This document shows, piece by piece, positions 16,408-26,487 of a stretch of DNA of 64,000 nucleotides (position 1 is its first letter; every line of letters begins with the position of its first letter). This DNA comes from Asanoa ferruginea. GTDB taxonomy: Bacteria; Actinomycetota; Actinomycetes; Mycobacteriales; Micromonosporaceae. Both the position numbers and the translations under genes were made by a program. The stretch spans positions 8,556,001 to 8,620,000 of the forward strand of contig NZ_QUMQ01000001.1 of assembly GCF_003387075.1 (NCBI RefSeq), written 5' to 3'. The notes under the pieces were generated by a model. It ran no database searches. It saw only the letters and a list, made by a program, of their open reading frames with translations, and was not told the origin of the DNA.

Positions 16408-17469
16408 ATGACCTTTGATCTCGCGTCCCTCGGTTGGGACGCCGCGTTCTCCGCCGACCTGCCGGTGCTCGACGCCGACGTGGTCCCGGGCCGGGTGGCC
16501 CGGGTCGACCGCGGCGTCTGCACGGTGCTGTCCGCCGACGGCCCGGTCCGCGCCAGCCTGGCCGGCGCCGTGCTCGCCGCCGCGTCCCGCGACGCGGTGC
16601 GGCTGCCCTGCGCGGGCGACTGGGTGCTGGTGCGCACCTGGCCCGACGACCGGGTCACGATCGAGGCGGTGCTGCCCCGGCGCACCGCGATCGTCCGGCG
16701 CACCGCCGACAAGGACTCGTCCGGCCAGGTGCTGGCGGCCAACCTCGACGTCGCCGCCGTGGTCGAGCCGCTCGACCCGTCGCCCGACATCGGCCGCGTG
16801 GAGCGGCTGCTGGCCCTGGCCTGGGACTCCGGCGCCCGCCCGCTGGTCGTGTTCACCAAGAGCGACGCCGTGCGCGACCCCGCGGCGGTGGCCGCCGACC
16901 TGGCCCGCGCGACGCCCGGCGTCGAGGTGCTGACCGTCAGCGCCCGGCTGGGCACCGGCCTCGACCAGGTCCGCCCGCTGGTGGCGCCCGGCCGCACGCT
17001 CGGCCTGCTCGGCCCGTCCGGCGCCGGCAAGTCGACGCTGGTCAACGCGCTCGCCGGGGCAGAGGTGATGGGCACCCGAGCGGTCCGCGAGACCGACGGC
17101 AAGGGCCGCCACATGACCACCTACCGGGCGCTGATCCCGATCCCCGGCGGCGGCGCGGTGCTCGACACGCCGGGCATGCGCCAGGTCGGCCTGCTCGACG
17201 GCGCCGTCGGCCTCGACCGGGCGTTCGCCGACGTGGCCGAGATGATCGCGGCCTGCCGGTTCGCCGACTGCACCCACCAGGCCGAGCCGGCGTGCGCGGT
17301 CCGCGCGGCGCTGGAGTCCGGCGACCTCAGCCCGCGGCGCTGGGAGAGCTGGCAGCGGCTGAACCGCGAAGTCGCCTACGAGACCCGGCGCCGCGAGGCC
17401 CGCCAGGCGGCCGTCGAGCGGGCCAGGCTCAAACAGCACCGCGTCCGCGACACCAGCCGCCACCTCTAG
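16408..17469 (+). CDS. rsgA: Ribosome small-subunit-dependent GTPase A
   Basis: A 353-residue circularly permuted GTPase acting late in 30S subunit maturation. Motif order is permuted: G4 TKSD (150-153) precedes the P-loop GPSGAGKST (202-210) and G3 DTPGM (253-257). The C-terminal zinc knuckle is Cys283, Cys288, His290, Cys296. An N-terminal OB-fold domain covers about 1-90. GAAAGG precedes the ATG at 6 bases. Its stop overlaps the convergent glucosaminidase stop within CTAG. Confidence 0.95.
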   Translation: MTFDLASLGWDAAFSADLPVLDADVVPGRVARVDRGVCTVLSADGPVRASLAGAVLAAASRDAVRLPCAGDWVLVRTWPDDRVTIEAVLPRRTAIVRRTADKDSSGQVLAANLDVAAVVEPLDPSPDIGRVERLLALAWDSGARPLVVFTKSDAVRDPAAVAADLARATPGVEVLTVSARLGTGLDQVRPLVAPGRTLGLLGPSGAGKSTLVNALAGAEVMGTRAVRETDGKGRHMTTYRALIPIPGGGAVLDTPGMRQVGLLDGAVGLDRAFADVAEMIAACRFADCTHQAEPACAVRAALESGDLSPRRWESWQRLNREVAYETRRREARQAAVERARLKQHRVRDTSRHL

Positions 17470-18560
17470 GAGCGCGCCGCCGGGTCATACCGGTAGAGGT
17501 CGTACTCCTTCATCAGGTCGATCAGGTCGGTCGCATACGACGGGGTCGTCGCATACCCCGCCTTGGCGATCTCCTTGGCGAACTGGTTCGGGTTGGTGCT
17601 GTATTTGAAGGCGTTGGCGTAGCGGTCGTTGACGGTCAGGAAATAGCCGTGGTCGGCGAACGACGCGGTCACGTTCTTGTAGGCCCGGAAGGTCGCCGTC
17701 GTGTCGTAGCACTTCGAGCCCTCGCACTCGCGGGTCGCGTAGGAGCGGCAGCCCAGCGCGATCGTGCCCGGATCGCCGAAGCACTTGATGCCGAAATAGT
17801 TGTGGTCGCGCCGCGACAGGTAGGACCGGCCCCAGCCGGACTCCAGGATCGACTGCGCGATGGTCACCGACGCCGGGACGCGGTATTTCGTGAAGCCCGC
17901 CTTGGCCGGCTCGGCCACCCGCGCGAGGAACTGCGCCGAGCCCGCCGGCGGCACCACCGGCGGCACCTGGCCACACCACGGCAACACCGGCATGCCTTTG
18001 CTGTACGCGACCAGGGCGTCGGAGATAAATCGCCCGTCGGTCAGCCGGTCCCAGGCGTTGGTGGTGCGCACGTGGCCGACCACCTTCTCGCCCCACACCT
18101 GGCAGTTGACCGCGAGCGTCCTACCGTTGGCCAGCGTGCCGATCCGGGCGGTCCCGGTGCTGGCGCCGGCCCGGATGTTGGCCGGCCCGCCGCCGCTGCT
18201 GACGGTGGCGACGCTGGCGCCCTTGGCCGAACACCAGGGCAGGGCGGGACGCGACGGCGACCAGCGCAGGTAGGCGTCCGCGACATAGCTGCCGTTGCTC
18301 AGCTTGTCCCAGTACGGGCTGGTCCGCTGGGTGCCCTTGATCTGCTCGCCGAACTCCTGGCAGGCGGCCGTGACCTTGCTGCCGTCGGCGACCGAGCCGG
18401 TGCGGCTGTCGGCCGTGGACGGTCCGGCGCGCAGGTTGAGCGGTCCGCCGGCGGAGACCGTGGCGGTCGGTGCGGCCATGGCCACCCCGGGCAGCAGGGC
18501 GACCGCCGCGGCGCCGGCCAGCACACCGGTGACGAGCGCGCGGGTCAGAGCAGACTTCAC
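17466..18560 (-). CDS. Secreted N-acetylmuramoyl-hydrolase (GH73 glucosaminidase) with two SH3-like domains
   Basis: A 364-residue exported protein. The signal peptide runs from the start to about residue 29 (AVALLPGVAMA). Two SH3b-like modules follow, each with a GPLNLRAGPST or GPANIRAGAST motif, then the glucosaminidase domain with the probable catalytic Glu in SILESGWGRSYL and DHNYFGIKC. It would cleave cell-wall peptidoglycan while binding it through the SH3 modules. The GTG at 18560 was chosen for AAGGGGG at 8 bases; a longer frame to 18605 adds residues before the signal peptide. Confidence 0.9.
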   Translation of the reverse strand: MKSALTRALVTGVLAGAAAVALLPGVAMAAPTATVSAGGPLNLRAGPSTADSRTGSVADGSKVTAACQEFGEQIKGTQRTSPYWDKLSNGSYVADAYLRWSPSRPALPWCSAKGASVATVSSGGGPANIRAGASTGTARIGTLANGRTLAVNCQVWGEKVVGHVRTTNAWDRLTDGRFISDALVAYSKGMPVLPWCGQVPPVVPPAGSAQFLARVAEPAKAGFTKYRVPASVTIAQSILESGWGRSYLSRRDHNYFGIKCFGDPGTIALGCRSYATRECEGSKCYDTTATFRAYKNVTASFADHGYFLTVNDRYANAFKYSTNPNQFAKEIAKAGYATTPSYATDLIDLMKEYDLYRYDPAARS

Positions 18561-18705
18561 CGTCCGGTCCCCCTTCCGACCAACCGCCGACGATCCCGAC
18601 GCCATCGGCCGGATTCAGGCTATTTGCCGTAAATGGGACTCGTGGGAAAAGTGAGAAAGGCGCGAAACATCGTCGCGTTAATCCGGTTTGTCCGGTTGGG
18701 TCGAG

Positions 18706-20364
18706 CTAGGCGACCGTGAAGCGCACCGACGACGGCCGTGCCTCGTCGTGGAAGACCCACCGCCGGCCGCCGCGCAGGGCGACCGCACTGCCCAGCGGCT
18801 CGCCCGTGCCCGGATTGCGGGCCCACCGCGGGTGCGCACCGCCGGTCACCTGGACCCGCATCCGGTGCCCGGGCGCGAACCGGTGTGCGGTCGGAAACAT
18901 CGGCACGGTCACCCGGGTCACCCCGTCGGCGTCCCGCGGGAAGCGGCCCGGCACCACCCGGACCAGCCCGTCGCAGACGTTCCACGAGCGACCCTTCGGG
19001 TCGACGTCGCAGAGCCGCACGAACACGTCGAAGAACTCGGGCTCGCCGTGCACGTGGATGGTCGCGGACACCTCACCGACCAGGTCGAGCGGCGTCTCCA
19101 CCGGCTCGCCGGTGAAGACCAGCACGTCGGACCGCGCCTCGACGGGCCGGTTGTCGACCCGGCCGGCCTTGTTGGCCGCCAGCACCGCACCGCCCAACGA
19201 CGGCGTCGGGTCGGCGGGGTCGTAGTAGAACGTGGACGGCTCCCCGGTTCCAGGACCCGCACCCAGCCCGCCGTCGGGGTGCAGGAACACCTCGCCGGGC
19301 GTGCCGGGCGGCGGCCAACTCGGAAACTCGCGCCACCCGTCGTTGGCCACGTGTAGGTGCACGCCACCGGCGCGGGGCGCCGTCGCCGAGTTGCGCAACG
19401 CGGCCGCGGCGTCGGTGCCGCCCGGCATCCGGTCGCAGAGGAACGCCAGCCCTTCGCGCATCCAGGCGGCGAACAGGCCGGGGCTGCCGTGCGTCCACGG
19501 GCCGATCATCAGGTAGGGCGACGCCCCGGCCGCGGTCAGCGCCGCGTAGTCGCGGAGCTGGGCGGTCAGGAAGATGTCGTGCCAGCCGGTGATCATCGCG
19601 ATCGGCGCGCGCACCGTCGGGACGCCGTCGTCGAAGCGGCGGTCGGCCCAGTAGGTGGCTTCGGGCTCCACCTCGCGCAGCCAGTCCTGGTAGAACGGCA
19701 CCGGCGCGCCGACGGCGACCCGGTCGGCCGTCTCCAGCGGCAGTGTCGCCAGGCCGCGCAGCAGCTTGGGCTGCCCGCGCTTGAGCTCGCGCTGCCGGGT
19801 GAAGAACGGCTGCCCCTCGGCGCTGAGCAACTCGGCCCAGGTCAGCACCGTGTCGAGGGAGAACGCTTCGCCGGCGTAGGTCGAGTCGCGGGCCGACGAG
19901 GTGGTGCAGACCAGCACCATCGCCCGCAACTCGTCGCCGACGTAGGGCGCCACCGCCCACTGCGCGAAGCCCTGGTAGCTGGACCCGAACATCGCCAGGT
20001 TGCCGTTGTACCAGGGCTGCCGGCGAAGCCAGTCGATCGTGTCGATGCCGTCGATGCGCTCGTGCAGCATGGGATCGAAGGTGCCGCCGGACCCGTAGGT
20101 GCCGCGGCACGACTGGATCACCGTGTGCAGCCCGCGCTGGGCGATCAGCCGCCCGAAGAGGGTGATCGGCCCGCCCCGCCCGTAGGGCGTGCGGATCAGC
20201 ACGGTGCCGGCGTCGGGCACGTCGGTGGCGTAGTGGTCGGTCATCAGCACGACGCCGTCACGCGCCCGCACCCGCTGGTGCCGCCGGTAGCTGACCTTGC
20301 CGGCGACGGCCGGCGGAAGGCGCAGAGCGCGGGCGGCGGCGAAGGTCGCGACCTGGGCGAGCAC
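18706..20364 (-). CDS. CocE/NonD-family serine hydrolase
   Basis: A 552-residue alpha/beta hydrolase of the X-Pro dipeptidyl-peptidase/cocaine-esterase type. The nucleophile is Ser129 in GSSYQG; the catalytic histidine probably lies in IGPWTHGSPG. The C-terminal jelly-roll domain (from about FHPDGGLG onward) contains SATIHVHG and the closing RGGRRWVFHDE. There is no signal peptide. The reaction is probably ester or amide hydrolysis of small acyl substrates; the physiological role is unknown. Confidence 0.87.
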   Translation of the reverse strand: MLAQVATFAAARALRLPPAVAGKVSYRRHQRVRARDGVVLMTDHYATDVPDAGTVLIRTPYGRGGPITLFGRLIAQRGLHTVIQSCRGTYGSGGTFDPMLHERIDGIDTIDWLRRQPWYNGNLAMFGSSYQGFAQWAVAPYVGDELRAMVLVCTTSSARDSTYAGEAFSLDTVLTWAELLSAEGQPFFTRQRELKRGQPKLLRGLATLPLETADRVAVGAPVPFYQDWLREVEPEATYWADRRFDDGVPTVRAPIAMITGWHDIFLTAQLRDYAALTAAGASPYLMIGPWTHGSPGLFAAWMREGLAFLCDRMPGGTDAAAALRNSATAPRAGGVHLHVANDGWREFPSWPPPGTPGEVFLHPDGGLGAGPGTGEPSTFYYDPADPTPSLGGAVLAANKAGRVDNRPVEARSDVLVFTGEPVETPLDLVGEVSATIHVHGEPEFFDVFVRLCDVDPKGRSWNVCDGLVRVVPGRFPRDADGVTRVTVPMFPTAHRFAPGHRMRVQVTGGAHPRWARNPGTGEPLGSAVALRGGRRWVFHDEARPSSVRFTVA

Positions 20365-20400
20365 GCACCCACCGTACCCAGCCGCCGCCCGTCGCGCGCC

Positions 20401-21870
20401 TCAGACGCCGATCTTGCGCCAGTCGCCCCAGATCGCGAACGTCATCCCGGCGCCGGCCTGGATGTTGACGAACAGCGTGTGCCCGTCGGGGCTGAACGTC
20501 GAACCGGCGAACTCGTCGTTGAACCGCGACGTGCCGGTGCTCGAGGTGAGCCGGTTGAGCGCGATGTCAAACAGTTCGCCCTGCCGGGTCAGCCCGCGCA
20601 GGTAGTTGTCGTTGGTGTTGTCCTCGCAGACCACCAGCGTGCCGCGCGGGCTGGTGGTGACGTTGTCGGGGAAGTCCAACGTGTCCGGACCCGGCGACTG
20701 GTAGATCGCGCGCAGCACCTGGTGCTTCGGGTAGTAGGCCCAGATCTGGCCGGACCCGTTGCCGTAGCCGCCGGTCGCGTGCGGGCCGAGCTCGGTCTCC
20801 GCCTCACCGCCGCCCTGGGTGGAGGTGAAGTAGATGACGCCGTCGTCGTAGACCGCGCCCTCCAACCGGGAGAAGTAGGCCGCGCCCTGCTCCCAACCCT
20901 GCTTCGGCACGTACACCGTCGCATCGTCGTTCGTGGTCGGTGCCGTTTCCCCGGGCGTGTAGGGGAAGCGGGGCGCCGGATCATCGATATCGACCCATTT
21001 CACGTCGTACGTGTCTCCGCGCCGCTGGTTGCCCTCGAGATGGATGTTGGGGCGCTTGCGGACGGCGAGCATCTGCAGGCGGCCCCGGTTGTCGAGGTAG
21101 CCGAGCTTCATCGGATCGCGGCGCGGCTTGTAGCGGTAGAAACCCGACGGGAACTCGAAGCTGTCCTCGGTCAGGTAGAGATAGCCGGAGTGCGGGTCGT
21201 AGGCGACCGCCTCGTGGGTGAACCGCCCGGCGGCGGTGATCGGCTCACCGCTGGCCTCGCCGCGCACCGGCACCTCGAAGACGAACCCGTGCGGCTGGGT
21301 CAGCGGCACGTTGGACGCGTTGGTGAAGTCGGGGCCGACGTCGGGCCCGTTGACGGTCTCCTCGCAGGTCACCCACGAACCCCACGGCATCCGCCCGCCG
21401 GAGCAGTTCATCATCGTGCCGTTGATGCTGGTGTAGGCCCGGCGCACCTCCCCGGTCCGGCTGACGTGCACGGTCGTGGTGCCGCCGCGGGCCTGCGCGT
21501 CGTAGGGCGTACGCGGGCCGAAGGCGGGTCCCGGGTTGTTGACCTCGTGGTTGCGGACCAGCACGACATCGTCGCCGCGGTCACGGAAGGCGCCCATGCC
21601 GTCGTGCCGGCCGGGCAGCGCCGTGCCGTCGTCGAGCACGACCGGCGCCTCGGTGTCGTGGAAGGAGCGATAGTGGAACCCCGCCGGCACGTGCAGCCGG
21701 ACCTTGCCGTCACGCAGGTCGGCCACGGTGTCGACGAGCGGCGCGCGCTGACTGCCGTGCGCGGCGGCGGTGTCACGGTTGACGAAGCCGAGGAACGGCC
21801 CACCGAGCACGGCGCCACCGGCCGCGGCGGCCGCACCCCGCAACACCGTCCGGCGATCGAGATCAGACAT
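20401..21870 (-). CDS. Tat-exported PhoX-family (DUF839) phosphatase-like protein
   Basis: A 489-residue protein with a twin-arginine signal (LDRRTVLRG, Arg6-Arg7) followed by an alanine/glycine-rich hydrophobic stretch, so it is exported folded. The body is the DUF839/PhoX beta-propeller: RNHEVNNPGPAF near the start, TCEETVNGPD, then HEAVAYDPHSGYLYLTED and VVCEDNTNDNYLRG. These acidic repeats bind calcium and iron in characterised PhoX. The ATG at 21870 has AAAGGAG at 6 bases. Phosphate-starvation control is plausible but no convincing Pho box was seen. Confidence 0.87.
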   Translation of the reverse strand: MSDLDRRTVLRGAAAAAGGAVLGGPFLGFVNRDTAAAHGSQRAPLVDTVADLRDGKVRLHVPAGFHYRSFHDTEAPVVLDDGTALPGRHDGMGAFRDRGDDVVLVRNHEVNNPGPAFGPRTPYDAQARGGTTTVHVSRTGEVRRAYTSINGTMMNCSGGRMPWGSWVTCEETVNGPDVGPDFTNASNVPLTQPHGFVFEVPVRGEASGEPITAAGRFTHEAVAYDPHSGYLYLTEDSFEFPSGFYRYKPRRDPMKLGYLDNRGRLQMLAVRKRPNIHLEGNQRRGDTYDVKWVDIDDPAPRFPYTPGETAPTTNDDATVYVPKQGWEQGAAYFSRLEGAVYDDGVIYFTSTQGGGEAETELGPHATGGYGNGSGQIWAYYPKHQVLRAIYQSPGPDTLDFPDNVTTSPRGTLVVCEDNTNDNYLRGLTRQGELFDIALNRLTSSTGTSRFNDEFAGSTFSPDGHTLFVNIQAGAGMTFAIWGDWRKIGV

Positions 21871-22038
21871 CGAGACTCCTTTGTCGGGAATCCATCGATC
21901 CTCATCGCGCCTAGCGACCCGCGCAACCGTCCATTGGCCCTGAGTTAACCTGCCGTCCACCTACCGAACCAGGACAGACGACGACGCGCCCGGCTCCGGG
22001 TTGGAGTCGGGCACGTCGTCGGCGCTGTGCGAGCCGGG

Positions 22039-23907
22039 TCAGCCGGCGTGCTTGCGGCGGGCGGCCTGGCGGCCGCGGGTGGTCTGGTCGAGGATGACCT
22101 TGCGGATGCGCACCGCGGCCGGGGTGACCTCGACGCACTCGTCTTCGCGGCAGAACTCGAGGGCCTGCTCCAGCGAGAGCTTGCGCGGCGGGATGACCTT
22201 CTCCGTCTCGTCCGACGTCGACTGCCGCATGTTCGTCAGCTTCTTTTCCTTGGTGATGTTGACGTCCATGTCGTCGGAGCGGGAGTTCTCACCCACGATC
22301 ATGCCCTCGTAGACCTCGGTGCCCGGCTCGACGAACAGTGAGCCGCGCTCCTGGAGGTTGATCATCGCGAACCCGGTCACCGCGCCCGTGCGGTCGGCGA
22401 CCAGCGAGCCGTTGCCGCGGGTGCGCAGCTCGCCGAACCACGGCTCGTAGTTTTCGAACACGTGGTGCAGGATGCCGGTGCCGCGGGTGTCGGTCAGGAA
22501 CTCGGTGCGGAAGCCGATCAGGCCGCGCGCCGGGACCAGCCACTCCATCCGGATCCAGCCGGTGCCGTGGTTGACCAGCTGCTCCATCCGACCCTTACGG
22601 GTCGCCAGGAGCTGGGTGATCGCGCCCAGGTATTCCTCGGGGGCGTCGATCGTGAGCCGCTCGACCGGCTCGCAGATCTTGCCGTCGATCTCCCGGGTCA
22701 CCACCTGGGGCTTGCCGACCGTCAGCTCGTACTGCTCGCGGCGCATCTGCTCGACCAGGATGGCCAGCGCCAGCTCGCCGCGGCCCTGCACCTCCCACGC
22801 GTCGGGGCGATCGGTGGGCAGCACCCGCAGCGACACGTTGCCGACCAGTTCGCGCTCGAGCCGGTCCTTGACCATCCGCGCGGTGACCTTGGCGCCCTTG
22901 ACCCGGCCGACCAGCGGCGAGGTGTTGGTGCCGATGGTCATCGAGATCGCCGGCTCGTCGACGGTGATCAGCGGGAGCGGGCGGGGGTCGTCGGCGTCGG
23001 CCAGCGTCTCGCCGATCATGATCTCCGGGATGCCGGCGACGGCCATGATGTCGCCGGGGCCGGCGGACTCGGCCGGCTTGCGCTCCAGGCCCTCGGTCAT
23101 CAGCAGCTCGGAGATCCGGACCTTCTCGGTGCTGCCGTCGATCTTGCACCAGGTGACCGTCTGACCCTTGCGGATCGTGCCCTCCCGCACCCGGCACAGC
23201 GCCAGGCGGCCGAGGAACGGCGACGCGTCCAGGTTGGTGACGTGCGCCTGGAGCGGGGCGCCCTCCTCGTATGACGGCGCCGGGATGGTGTCGAGCAGCG
23301 TCTGGAACAGGGGCTGCAACGAGTCGCTGTCGGCCGGCACCGTGCCGTCGGCGGGCTGGGTCAGCGAGGCGATGCCGTCGCGGGCGCACGCGTACACGAT
23401 GGGGAAGTCGATCTGGGCGTCGTCGGCGTCGAGGTCGAGGAACAGCTCGTAGGTGTCGTCGACGACCTCTTTGATCCGGGCGTCGGGCCGGTCGACCTTG
23501 TTGATCACCAGGATGATCGGCAGCCGGGCCTTGAGCGCCTTGCGCAGCACGAACCGGGTCTGCGGCAGCGGGCCCTCACTGGCGTCGACCAGCAACACGA
23601 CGCCGTCGACCATGGTCAGGCCGCGCTCGACCTCGCCACCGAAGTCGGCGTGGCCCGGGGTGTCGATGATGTTGATGACCACCGGTTGGCCGTCGGCGGG
23701 CGCATAGCTGATGGCGGTGTTCTTGGCGAGAATGGTGATGCCCTTCTCGCGCTCAAGGTCCATCGAGTCCATCATGCGGTCGGTGGTGAGCTCGTTGCGG
23801 GCATGGAACTGGCCGCCCTGGCGCAGCATCGCGTCGACAAGAGTTGTCTTGCCGTGGTCGACGTGGGCCACGATGGCGACGTTGCGGAGATCGGAACGGG
23901 TCGGCAT
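22039..23907 (-). CDS. typA: Translational GTPase TypA/BipA
   Basis: A 622-residue ribosome-associated GTPase involved in 50S assembly and stress growth. The P-loop is AHVDHGKTT (14-22), G2/G3 include ERGITI-like LEREKGITI and [14 protein letters not shown], and G4 is INKVDRPDA. Elongation-factor domains and the TypA-specific C-terminal domain (ending [11 protein letters not shown]) follow. The length is normal. It stands alone, divergent from the DedA gene. Confidence 0.96.
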   Translation of the reverse strand: MPTRSDLRNVAIVAHVDHGKTTLVDAMLRQGGQFHARNELTTDRMMDSMDLEREKGITILAKNTAISYAPADGQPVVINIIDTPGHADFGGEVERGLTMVDGVVLLVDASEGPLPQTRFVLRKALKARLPIILVINKVDRPDARIKEVVDDTYELFLDLDADDAQIDFPIVYACARDGIASLTQPADGTVPADSDSLQPLFQTLLDTIPAPSYEEGAPLQAHVTNLDASPFLGRLALCRVREGTIRKGQTVTWCKIDGSTEKVRISELLMTEGLERKPAESAGPGDIMAVAGIPEIMIGETLADADDPRPLPLITVDEPAISMTIGTNTSPLVGRVKGAKVTARMVKDRLERELVGNVSLRVLPTDRPDAWEVQGRGELALAILVEQMRREQYELTVGKPQVVTREIDGKICEPVERLTIDAPEEYLGAITQLLATRKGRMEQLVNHGTGWIRMEWLVPARGLIGFRTEFLTDTRGTGILHHVFENYEPWFGELRTRGNGSLVADRTGAVTGFAMINLQERGSLFVEPGTEVYEGMIVGENSRSDDMDVNITKEKKLTNMRQSTSDETEKVIPPRKLSLEQALEFCREDECVEVTPAAVRIRKVILDQTTRGRQAARRKHAG

Positions 23908-24037
23908 GTCTCCATCCTCCAGGTTGCACCAACTCGAACCCCGTCGGGGTATCCCGGAGGTGGCCCGGATCTCTGCTTATTGCCTGTTTTAGTGCAGCAC
24001 CGCACTGGCATGCTGGTCCCGTGGGCCGGGGGACGCA

Positions 24038-25600
24038 ATGGTCGATCTACTGACACGGCTGGCAGATCTGCCACCCGCCGTGATCTACGTGGTCGCATTC
24101 ATCTTGATCGCGGGTGAAACCGCGGTGTTGCTGGGGCTGGTGTTTCCGGCCGAGGCGACGTTACTGCTAGTGGGCTTTCTCGCATTCCGGGGAACGCTCG
24201 ACCTGCCGTTGACGATCGGTTTGATGGTCGTCGCCGGGCTGATCGGCGACTCGCTGGCGTTCCGCGCGGGCCGCCGCTACGGCGCTCGGCTGCGCGAGGG
24301 GCGGTGGGGAGCGCGGGTCGGCCCCGAACGCTGGGCCAAGGCCGAGGGCCTGCTGCACCGCCTCGGTGGCCGCGGCGTGCTAGTTGCCCGATTTGTCGCT
24401 TTTGCGCGTACGCTCGTGCCGCGCCTGGCCGGTGCCGCCGAGATGCCCTACCGGCGCTTCGCGGTCTGGAACGCCCCCGGCGTGGTGCTGTTCGTCGGCG
24501 CCTCGGTGCTGGTCGGCTACGCCGCCGGCGAGTCATACGAGACGGTCTCCGAATACTTCGGCAAGGCCACCGGCGCCGTGCTGATCCTGGTCGCCACGAT
24601 CATCGCGATCGTCCTGGTCGGCCGCTGGCTCGGCCGCAACCCCGACCCGTGGCGGGCGCTGGTCGCGCGGGCCGGCGCCCTGCCGCCGCTGCGCTGGTTC
24701 AACCAGCACTTCGGGGTGCTGTTCTTCCTGATGACGATGCGCGTCGGCCGCCGCTGGGCGCTGGTCGCCAACCTGGTGGCGGGCGTGGCCCTGCTGTTCG
24801 GCATCGGCTTCGGGCTCGCCTTCGTGATGAAGTGGGCGGTCGACCAGAGCGGGCTGAGCGTCATCGACGACAACATCGCCGGCTGGTTCGCCCCGCGCCG
24901 CACCGACCACGTCGTCGACCTCGCCCGCGACACCCTCGGCGTCCTGCGCGGCTCGCTGCTGATCCTGGTGGTCGCGCTGGTCGCGCTGCTGCTGGCCTGG
25001 CGGCACCGGTCCTGGCGGGGCGACCTGGTCACCCTGGTCAGCACGGCCGGCGCGTTCGTGCCGCTGGTGGTCCTCGCGGTGATCACCGACGTGACCCTGG
25101 CCGGCAAGATCACTCCGGCCAGCGCCTCGGTCTCCGGCCTGTTCCCCAGCCAGAACGCGGTGCTGACGGCCGGGTTCTGCACGCTGGCCTGGCTGCTGTC
25201 CCGGCGGCGGCACTGGCCCTTGCGGGTGGCGCTGTGGACCGTGGCGGCCGCGGCGATCGCGAGTCTCAGCGGGGCCCGGCTCTACCTGGGCTGGAGCACC
25301 TCCAGCGAGACCGCCACCTCGGTGTTGGTGGGCGGGATGTGGACGCTCTTCTTCATGGTCGCCTGGGCCAGCCGCGGCGACGCCACGAGCGAGGAGCCGG
25401 CCGCCGCAGTGCCGGCAGAAGCGCCCGCGCCGGCCGCCGCACTACCGGCAGGACCGGCCGCGCCGGCCGCCGCAGTGCCTGGGGGAGCGGCCGCGCCTGC
25501 CACCGCACAGGCGGCGGAACTGGCCGCGCCGGCCGTCGAGGCCGATCCCGCCGCGCCGCGGTCCGCCGAAAGCGGGACAGTAGGAAACCGGGCCGGCTGA
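24038..25600 (+). CDS. DedA (VTT) membrane protein fused to a degenerate PAP2-like domain
   Basis: A 520-residue membrane protein. Residues 1-200 are a DedA/VTT domain with VFPAEATLLLVGFLA, the re-entrant GDSLAFRAGRRYG segment and the conserved ARFVAFARTLVPRLAG. Residues about 215-455 resemble a PAP2 phosphatase, but the signatures are lost: PSGH is PSQN, and the histidine after SR is replaced in ARLYLGWSTSSE. The C-terminus is an Ala/Pro-rich repeat tail of about 70 residues. DedA proteins flip polyprenyl or phospholipids; a fused PAP2 would normally dephosphorylate them. Here the second domain is probably catalytically dead. Confidence 0.85.
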   Translation: MVDLLTRLADLPPAVIYVVAFILIAGETAVLLGLVFPAEATLLLVGFLAFRGTLDLPLTIGLMVVAGLIGDSLAFRAGRRYGARLREGRWGARVGPERWAKAEGLLHRLGGRGVLVARFVAFARTLVPRLAGAAEMPYRRFAVWNAPGVVLFVGASVLVGYAAGESYETVSEYFGKATGAVLILVATIIAIVLVGRWLGRNPDPWRALVARAGALPPLRWFNQHFGVLFFLMTMRVGRRWALVANLVAGVALLFGIGFGLAFVMKWAVDQSGLSVIDDNIAGWFAPRRTDHVVDLARDTLGVLRGSLLILVVALVALLLAWRHRSWRGDLVTLVSTAGAFVPLVVLAVITDVTLAGKITPASASVSGLFPSQNAVLTAGFCTLAWLLSRRRHWPLRVALWTVAAAAIASLSGARLYLGWSTSSETATSVLVGGMWTLFFMVAWASRGDATSEEPAAAVPAEAPAPAAALPAGPAAPAAAVPGGAAAPATAQAAELAAPAVEADPAAPRSAESGTVGNRAG

Positions 25601-25629
25601 TAACGTCCCTCCCGTCACGGGGAGGTGCG

Positions 25630-26487
25630 ATGGTCCGCTACGCCCGCCATCTGGTCGCGCTCTGCGCGGTCGGCACTCTGTTGCTCGCCGGCGGGTGCGG
25701 CCAGCCGGCCGACGCCGGCAGCGGCCAGACCACCAGCGCCCAGGCCGGCAGCGACACGTCCGACGTGGTCGAGTCGCCCGACGCGCCGGAAGACGAAGCG
25801 GCCGCCGACGCCGCGGTCGGCCTCGGCGCCGCGCCGACGAAGCCGCCGACCACCACCAAGGCGCCGACGCCCCGCAAGACCCCCAAGAAGAAGAGCCCGC
25901 CGCGCCACTCGACCACCGAGAAGCTGCCGCCGGCCCCGCCGAAGCCGGCGGCCGGGTGCACCAAGCCGCGCTACGTCGGCACGCAGGCGAGCCGGGCCGA
26001 CGCCAAGGCCGCGCTGACCGACGCCGCGGGCCGCACCTACTGGCCGAGCAGCGCGCCGAGCCTGCGGGTGCCGCTCGACCTGGTCAAGGCCACCGCCTAC
26101 CAGGAGAGCGGCTGGCAGTCCAACATCGTCGCCTGCGACGGCGGGGTCGGGCTGATGCAGGTCATGAAAGACACCGCGACGTTCGTCAACAACCGGTTCG
26201 ACCAGAGCTATGACATCGACAAATACCAGGACAATGCCGCCCTCGGCGCCAACTACCTGGCCTGGCTGATCAAATACTTCGGCGACGTCTACTTCGAGGG
26301 CGACTATTCGGTCGACCCCGACGACTGCGCCGACCACAGCGACCTGTGCCTGCTCAACGCGGTGATCGCGGCCTACAACTTCGGCCCGGGCGCGGTCGAC
26401 ACCGACGCCGGCCTGAAGATCCCCAACCCGCAATACGTCGACAACGTGCGGTCGCTGATGACCAACTGCGTCTGCCTCAACTGGTAG
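25630..26487 (+). CDS. SLT-type lytic transglycosylase lipoprotein
   Basis: A 285-residue lipoprotein. The signal ends LLLAGGC, making Cys23 the lipidated residue. A Thr/Pro/Lys-rich linker (about 30-110) leads to an SLT domain with the probable catalytic Glu159 in AYQESGW, GGVGLMQVM and AAYNFGPGAVD. It would cut glycan strands at the outer membrane face. GGAGG lies 4 bases before the ATG. It follows the DedA gene by 29 bases and may share its transcript. Its end overlaps the convergent methyltransferase by 11 bases. Confidence 0.9.
   Translation: MVRYARHLVALCAVGTLLLAGGCGQPADAGSGQTTSAQAGSDTSDVVESPDAPEDEAAADAAVGLGAAPTKPPTTTKAPTPRKTPKKKSPPRHSTTEKLPPAPPKPAAGCTKPRYVGTQASRADAKAALTDAAGRTYWPSSAPSLRVPLDLVKATAYQESGWQSNIVACDGGVGLMQVMKDTATFVNNRFDQSYDIDKYQDNAALGANYLAWLIKYFGDVYFEGDYSVDPDDCADHSDLCLLNAVIAAYNFGPGAVDTDAGLKIPNPQYVDNVRSLMTNCVCLNW

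Noticed and set aside
21871-22038. Pho box upstream of the PhoX-like gene
   Set aside because: Only one GTTAACT-like half-site is visible; PhoP boxes need direct repeats.
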